Assembly (NCBI RefSeq): GCF_021602585.1
Contig: NZ_BQIP01000010.1
Location: 155,429-219,428 of the forward strand
Length of the DNA: 64,000 nucleotides
Source of the DNA: Pseudomonas faucium
GTDB lineage: Bacteria > Pseudomonadota > Gammaproteobacteria > Pseudomonadales > Pseudomonadaceae
Reading direction: 5' to 3'
Position numbers and translations under genes: made by a program. This document shows positions 59,592 to 64,000 of the stretch, in pieces (position 1 is the stretch's first letter; each line of letters starts with the position of its first letter). The notes under the pieces are model-generated. The model was given only the letters and a program-made list of their open reading frames with translations, was not told the origin of the DNA and ran no database searches.

Positions 59592-61199
59592 TTATTCCTC
59601 TTTGGGGTTGTTTTCAGGCGGAGACTCAAGCCCGCTCTTGGGCAGGGCCTGCATGTTGTGCTCACGGCGGTAGGCGACCTCGCGTGTGCGCTGACGAATA
59701 ACCTGCTGCCAGGGCTCACCCGTCATCGCCGCCGTTTCCAGCGTCTCGTTACTGACACCGATCTCGATGCGCTTGCCTGCGGCGTTGGCTTCCTTGAGCT
59801 CGTCAATCGCACCTCGGGCCGGCCCAATCCAGATGGCCTGGCAATAGGCTTTGCGCCTGGCTGAGTCGCTGTAACCAGGTAGGTCAATCAGCCCTCTGGC
59901 CACAGCCTCATCAATGACCAGCTCACGGCTTGGCTGACAGAAGTCACAAGCCAGCCACCAGCGGCGCAGGCTGTAGAAGCGCCAGGCCTGCAACATGGCC
60001 GCCCGAGCGGCGCTGTAGCTGCTGCTGTAGTGCAGCAACAGCTCTTCCAGCGGCAGCTCCAGCGCAGCGCCGATCTCTTTCACCACTGCAGTGAAGAACG
60101 GATCGAACTGGGCGTTTGGCCGGCTGGGGTTGGCGATCATCGGTTCCTCACCGACGCCCAGATCAACAATCGCACCCTCGCCCAACGCGATTGCACCATC
60201 AGAGGTGTCATCGCCGCCGGGCTGCTCCTCCGTCAGCGCGGACATGGGCAGGTTGTTGTTATTGAAGCCGTCGCTCTTCTTGATGAATACGGTGAACATC
60301 GCCGAGATCACCGCCGCCATCAGCTCAGCGCTGCTGTACCGCTCCAACTTCTGAAGCGGCTCCAGCACCGGCGACAAGTAAGGCGCGCCGCGCTTCTGCC
60401 CTGGTCGCTCTTTGTCAGCCATGACGTGCAGCACCCGGCGGCGCCCGGTTTCAGCACCGAACACGGCCAGCCGTTCCCACTGAAGCGTCTTGCCGAGCAA
60501 ATGCTCGCCGGGATAGCCGGTGCATACGTGGTACGCAACTGGCGCGCCCAACCCGTCGAATTCGACTCCTTCCACCAGATCTGCCCGGTCCATGCCGCCG
60601 TTCGGGTTGCCGACGCGGTCGGATTCGATCAGTTGCAGGCGCGTGCTGAAGATGCAGCCAGGCCGTTCTTGATCGGGACTGGCAACGAATACGTCGCCGG
60701 CCACCATCGACGACACAAGCACCAGGGCCTGCAGCTGGTAGTGGTTGAGCGAAGCTTCTGCATCACACTCTCGCGGGTCATCGGCGTACAAGGACCACAA
60801 CCGGTCCAACTGCGAATTGAGCTGCTCGGCCTCTTCCTCGGTCAGACCCAAGGCCTCATGATCGACCTGGGCGCGGCAGACCAGCCCGGTGCCCACCACG
60901 TTGGTGCGCAATCGAGTGATCGCCGCTCGGGCGACCAGGTGGTTGCGCATGGCATCACGGGAGCGGGCCACCAGCATGCGGCGCTCGCTGTGGTTGAAAT
61001 CGCGCCGAGGGCTACCCAAGCCAGGAATCCAGCTGGCCACGCTGCGCAGCACTCGGGAAGCGCCACGCCAACGGGTTTCAATACCACCGCCGCCGCCCTG
61101 GGCGACAATCTGCTGCCCTTCAACCGATGCCCTGGCCACGCGGATTGCTTCCGTCATCAGCTGCTCAGCAGCCGAGTCCCGCTTTCGGAACGGCCACAT
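59592..61199 (-). CDS. Portal protein (lambda gpB type)
   Basis: 535 residues, like lambda gpB (533). Recognised by HSERRMLVARSRDAMRNHLVARAAITRLRTNVVGTG, FNPNRPNAQFDPFFTAVVKEIGAALELPLEELLLHYSSSYSAARAAML-type core (here ANPSRPNAQFDPF) and the C-terminal region that precedes the protease. It forms the dodecameric DNA entry ring. The stop is two bases from the protease start. Confidence 0.94.
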   Translation of the reverse strand: MWPFRKRDSAAEQLMTEAIRVARASVEGQQIVAQGGGGGIETRWRGASRVLRSVASWIPGLGSPRRDFNHSERRMLVARSRDAMRNHLVARAAITRLRTNVVGTGLVCRAQVDHEALGLTEEEAEQLNSQLDRLWSLYADDPRECDAEASLNHYQLQALVLVSSMVAGDVFVASPDQERPGCIFSTRLQLIESDRVGNPNGGMDRADLVEGVEFDGLGAPVAYHVCTGYPGEHLLGKTLQWERLAVFGAETGRRRVLHVMADKERPGQKRGAPYLSPVLEPLQKLERYSSAELMAAVISAMFTVFIKKSDGFNNNNLPMSALTEEQPGGDDTSDGAIALGEGAIVDLGVGEEPMIANPSRPNAQFDPFFTAVVKEIGAALELPLEELLLHYSSSYSAARAAMLQAWRFYSLRRWWLACDFCQPSRELVIDEAVARGLIDLPGYSDSARRKAYCQAIWIGPARGAIDELKEANAAGKRIEIGVSNETLETAAMTGEPWQQVIRQRTREVAYRREHNMQALPKSGLESPPENNPKEE

Positions 61200-61201
61200 A
61201 G

Positions 61202-61417
61202 TCAGATCCCCACATAAGAAACGCGGTTGCGTCCACGGCCTTGCCGGGCTGCAGTCTCTGCTGCGACATCGGCGGCATACTGCCTTTCCAGCAAGCGCAA
61301 GCTGTTGAGCTCGGCCAGCTGGATCTCACGATCCTGCCGACGCAAGCGCTGCCCGTTCTTCAGGACGCGAGAGATCGCCGCCCGGACCTCATCAAGGCGT
61401 TGTTGTGCATCTGTCAT
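61202..61417 (-). CDS. gpW-like head completion protein
   Basis: 71 residues, lambda gpW (68) family: MTDAQQRLDEVRAAISRVL then AELNSLRLLERQYAAD. It plugs the filled head before tail joining. Position between terminase and portal matches lambda A-W-B. Confidence 0.9.
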   Translation of the reverse strand: MTDAQQRLDEVRAAISRVLKNGQRLRRQDREIQLAELNSLRLLERQYAADVAAETAARQGRGRNRVSYVGI

Positions 61418-61429
61418 GGTGAACCTCGG

Positions 61430-63355
61430 TTAGCTGACGCGGCTCCGAGTACCCCTACCCCGCGCAACTGCGCGGCGGGGAACCGGCGCCACCGCCTGCT
61501 CAGTTGTGAAGAGGGTGGGCTGAAGCAGTTGCTGCTCCAGCTGGTCCCACTCGTAATCGCGCAGCAGGTGTGTTTTCAGGCTGCGAGCTGCGTGCAAGGC
61601 GTACACCTCGCAGTCCAGGGCTTCGTTGCGCCGACCGGCCTTCTTCTGCCAGACCATCTTGCTGGGGTTGCGCGGGTGCGGGGCCAGTACCTCGTTGGTC
61701 ACCTGCTCGTAGTAATCCGAGCGGATTTCGCTGTACCAGTGCATCCGCCCCGGCCCAGCGCCCTTGAGCTTCATCCGGCCATCGATCAGCGTCTTGGCCT
61801 TGTGGGTGCCAACGATGAACACACGCAATCCGTATTTCGCTGCCTTGGTGTTGTCCTGGCTGGTGTCCGCAGACTGGGCCGGCTTGGTGAAGATTTCCCG
61901 GTCTCGGCTGTCGATGGACGCGCCCTTGATCGCCATGATGTTGAAGCGCTGGCGGTCTCGAACGTAGGTGTACACGGCATCGCTGGTATTACCGTCGGAG
62001 CTGTCGATGCTGACCGCCGACACGGCGAGCTGGGCGCCGCTCTCGGTTGGGATCGGGGTTGCGATGATCTTGTCCAGCTCAGTCCACACGGGGTCGTGGG
62101 GGTCGATGGGGTTGCCTGGCAATTCACCCCAGTACAGCCGCCAAGACTCCTCACCTCTACCCCAACCGACGATGACCAGGGCAAGACGGTCGCCCTGGAC
62201 GTCAACGCCTACCGTGACCAGCAGTGTGCCCTTCGGCGCAGTTAGCTCGGCATAGGGCTCGGCGCGCTTCTCCAGCTCGTCCGTCTTGGGTGCGTCGCTC
62301 TTGTACTCATAGCTTTCGCCCATCGAACTGTTGGTGAAGGCGATCATTGGGCCTATGTTGCCCAGCCGCATGGCGTGTTCGGCCTGCAGCTTCTTCTCCA
62401 TCAGCACCTCGAAACGGGAGCCGTGAAACGTCGCATACAACTCGTTGAGGATGTATCCGGCAATGCCACGAAATTCGGCAGTAGCCTCCCAGCGCCCGTG
62501 CTTCAGATTGGCGTTCTTCTGGTGGTCATCCCAGATCTCCCCGCAGTGCGGGCATGCGTAGTAAGCCGTTTCCGGTCGCCGCTTGCCGTACACCTCGTGG
62601 AAGTAGTGCTCGTCCTCGTCGCAGTGCAGATGGTCGAAGCTCAGTGCGTGAGACTGGCCGCAGCCGTGGCATGGGACCAAGCCCACGCGCTTGTCGGACA
62701 GCTCAAGCTCTGCGTCGATGGCAGAAAGGCCTTTGATGGTAGGCGTGCCGCCAATGATGATCTTCGAGCGCCGGAAGGTCTTCAAACGCTCCTTCGCCAG
62801 CTTGATGCTGTCCCCCTGCCCCCGCAGGTTCAGGTTGCAGTCGTCGGGCTCTTCGATGGCCACCTTTGGCACCGGCGTGGACTTCACACTGGCCGGGCTA
62901 TTGGAGCCGACCATTTTGAGAAAGCCTCCGGGGAAGCGCTTGAAGTCCTGTCGCTGCTGCAGCTTGCGGCTACGCAGGTCGACTTTCTTCCGCAGCCGCT
63001 TGGTGGCCTCGATCATCGGTTCCAGCTTTTCCGCGACGTACTGCTTGGCCGCTTCAGCCTTGGGGAACAGGATCAAGATGGGTGATGGCTCGAGGTCGAT
63101 CCACTTGCCAATGGCGTTGCCCAGTACTCCCGACGTCCAGGCCACCTGAGCCGACTTGCGACCGACGATCTCAGAGACGTTCGGGTCATCCAGTGCCTCG
63201 AGTGGTCCGCCTGGCCAGATCAAGTGCGGGGTAATGTCGAAGCGATACTTACCTGGTGCAGCCGATTCTTCGGGCGCGAGCCAGCGAAATCTGTCGGCCC
63301 ACTCGACGATCGTCATTTTCGGCGGGGGCGCCCACTTGCGGCAGACGCGCGCCAT
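61430..63355 (-). CDS. Terminase large subunit (lambda gpA type)
   Basis: 641 residues from MARVCRKWAPPPKMTIVEWADRFRWL (63355), placed four bases after the Nu1 stop; the track start at 63,436 would overlap Nu1 by 77 bases and lacks homology. The N-terminal ATPase has RKSAQVAWTSGVLGNAIG, and the central CHGCGQSHALSFDHLHCD and CPHCGEIWDDH are the paired Cys motifs of gpA. The endonuclease is in the C-terminal third (LVTVGVDVQGDRLALVIVGW). Packages DNA from cos. Confidence 0.94.
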   Translation of the reverse strand: MARVCRKWAPPPKMTIVEWADRFRWLAPEESAAPGKYRFDITPHLIWPGGPLEALDDPNVSEIVGRKSAQVAWTSGVLGNAIGKWIDLEPSPILILFPKAEAAKQYVAEKLEPMIEATKRLRKKVDLRSRKLQQRQDFKRFPGGFLKMVGSNSPASVKSTPVPKVAIEEPDDCNLNLRGQGDSIKLAKERLKTFRRSKIIIGGTPTIKGLSAIDAELELSDKRVGLVPCHGCGQSHALSFDHLHCDEDEHYFHEVYGKRRPETAYYACPHCGEIWDDHQKNANLKHGRWEATAEFRGIAGYILNELYATFHGSRFEVLMEKKLQAEHAMRLGNIGPMIAFTNSSMGESYEYKSDAPKTDELEKRAEPYAELTAPKGTLLVTVGVDVQGDRLALVIVGWGRGEESWRLYWGELPGNPIDPHDPVWTELDKIIATPIPTESGAQLAVSAVSIDSSDGNTSDAVYTYVRDRQRFNIMAIKGASIDSRDREIFTKPAQSADTSQDNTKAAKYGLRVFIVGTHKAKTLIDGRMKLKGAGPGRMHWYSEIRSDYYEQVTNEVLAPHPRNPSKMVWQKKAGRRNEALDCEVYALHAARSLKTHLLRDYEWDQLEQQLLQPTLFTTEQAVAPVPRRAVARGRGTRSRVS

Positions 63356-63359
63356 CGCT

Positions 63360-63884
63360 TTACTCGCCGATTTCTTCAGAGCCCTCCTCGTCGTCCGACT
63401 CGTCAGGATCCCCAGCGAGATCGTCGTCCTCGTCATACGCGGACAACCTCCTCAGTATTGATTCGATGGGCTCGCGGATCAGCTGGTCATCGACCTGCAT
63501 GCCGTACTTGGCCGACAAGGTCGCCGCCAGCTCATCAGGGAAGGTATTGAGCAGCTCGATCTTGGCAGCGGTGATCACCGCTTCGAAGCGCTCAACCATT
63601 TCGGCCTCAATCACCACCTCGCCCAGCTCGCGAGCCAACGCGATTTCCTCGCGGTCACCGCGCAGGCGATCGAGACGATCTCGCGTCGATTCCTTCTTGC
63701 CGTTCAAGGCGGCCTGGCGCATCAGCCACTCGATCACCACCTGGGTGTCGTACTGGTTTTCGTTGCCACGGCCTACGCCGAACTCGATCACCGGCATGCC
63801 GTCCTTCTGCCAACGGCTCAGGGTCCGTTCATCACGGCCGATGATCTCGCCCAGTTCAACCTTGCTGACTGTCTTGCCCATCAC
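63360..63884 (-). CDS. Terminase small subunit (Nu1 type)
   Basis: 174 residues (or 173 from the second Met). N-terminal winged HTH: KVELGEIIGRDERTLSRWQKDGMPV, the cos-recognition domain of Nu1. Then a helical dimerisation part, and a very acidic C-terminus (DEDDDLAGDPDESDDEEG). The stop is four bases before the terminase large subunit start. Confidence 0.92.
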   Translation of the reverse strand: MMGKTVSKVELGEIIGRDERTLSRWQKDGMPVIEFGVGRGNENQYDTQVVIEWLMRQAALNGKKESTRDRLDRLRGDREEIALARELGEVVIEAEMVERFEAVITAAKIELLNTFPDELAATLSAKYGMQVDDQLIREPIESILRRLSAYDEDDDLAGDPDESDDEEGSEEIGE

Positions 63885-64000
63885 TAACTCCTTGAAAAGA
63901 CGGACATCCCTGCAAGAATTTCAGCTGCAGAGAAACCGCGAGTCTGCACACCCGTGTAGGGGGCGGCCCGGTGGAAGGACCCAAAAATCGGCAAATGCCG
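63885..64000. other. Region upstream of Nu1, possible cos part
   Basis: 116 bp without an ORF. GC-rich GTAGGGGGCGGCCCGG at 63,956-63,970 resembles the GGGCGGCGACCT-type nick site of lambdoid cos. In lambda, cos lies less than 200 bp upstream of Nu1, so the place is right, but the window ends too soon to see the accompanying R or I sites. Confidence 0.3.

Larger units (their letters stand above)
35113..64000. mobile_element. Second prophage inserted in mutS (left part; right end outside window)
   Basis: The element begins at the mutS junction. It contains an AT-rich rightward cargo module (35.3-39.2 kb) and a leftward late region with a P2-like contractile tail and a lambda-like head and packaging module. 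Terminase small subunit and a possible cos lie at the right edge. Integrase, repressor and replication genes and attR must lie beyond 64,000. The gene content is that of a complete siphophage-head/myophage-tail chimera. No inactivating stop was noticed in any structural gene. Confidence 0.85.

Noticed and set aside
63360-63436. Longer start for the terminase large subunit at 63,436
   Set aside because: It would overlap Nu1 by 77 bases with Ser/Thr-rich non-homologous residues; the Met at 63,355 fits the family and spacing.

Overview
The window is a chromosomal segment of a Pseudomonas of the P. putida group. The evidence is GC-rich coding with Pseudomonas-style neighbourhoods: dinB, a triple tRNA-fMet cluster, mprF-acvB, kup, rimO, the divergent fpr/finR pair, dgkA-erdR, and recX-recA-pncC. 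A P. putida type REP element lies after acvB. The species call is inference; no 16S gene is present.

Layout. (1) 1-20.8 kb is core chromosome: lipid A-side and membrane lipid functions (mprF, acvB, dgkA), K+ uptake (kup), RNA modification enzymes (rimO, a pseudouridine-synthase-like protein, trmO, a DTW protein), redox control (fpr, finR) and the SOS genes dinB and recA, each with a LexA-type box. (2) 20.9-34.9 kb, directly beside pncC, is a complete P2-type contractile tail cluster with holin, endolysin and spanins but no capsid, portal or terminase genes. It reads leftward and is topped by a PrtR/CI-like S24 repressor. This is the R-type tailocin typical of the cinA-mutS locus of fluorescent pseudomonads. 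(3) At 35,099 mutS should begin. Its first nine codons are present, then the reading frame runs into foreign sequence and stops. I read this as the left attachment junction of a second element inserted in the 5' end of mutS. (4) 35.3-39.2 kb is an AT-rich rightward cargo module: a ToxR/MarT-like membrane regulator with a FidL-like partner, and several small secreted or lipoprotein genes. (5) 39.4-64 kb is the leftward late region of a second prophage: a Dam-type methyltransferase, spanins, endolysin, a second P2-like tail cassette paralogous to the tailocin (tail tube about 94% identical by eye), then a lambda-like head module (Z, FII-like, capsid E, decoration D, protease C with an internal Nu3-type start, portal B, W, terminase A, Nu1). 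The integrase and right attachment site lie outside.

How it fits together. RecA and LexA control link the core SOS genes to the tailocin repressor, which has an Ala-Gly cleavage site and a Ser/Lys dyad. The late tailocin promoter at 34,053-34,081 carries a perfect 16-bp palindrome between its -35 and -10, and related TGCAT/ATGCA elements overlap the repressor's own promoter. Both tail cassettes encode gpE/E' by an apparent +1 (or -2) frameshift; in the tailocin the site is the prfB heptamer CUUUGAC. Both also contain terminator-like hairpins inside the late operons, including one inside the endolysin gene that keeps its stem through a compensatory base change.

The observation most worth following is the prophage junction inside mutS, which could make mismatch repair depend on prophage excision.
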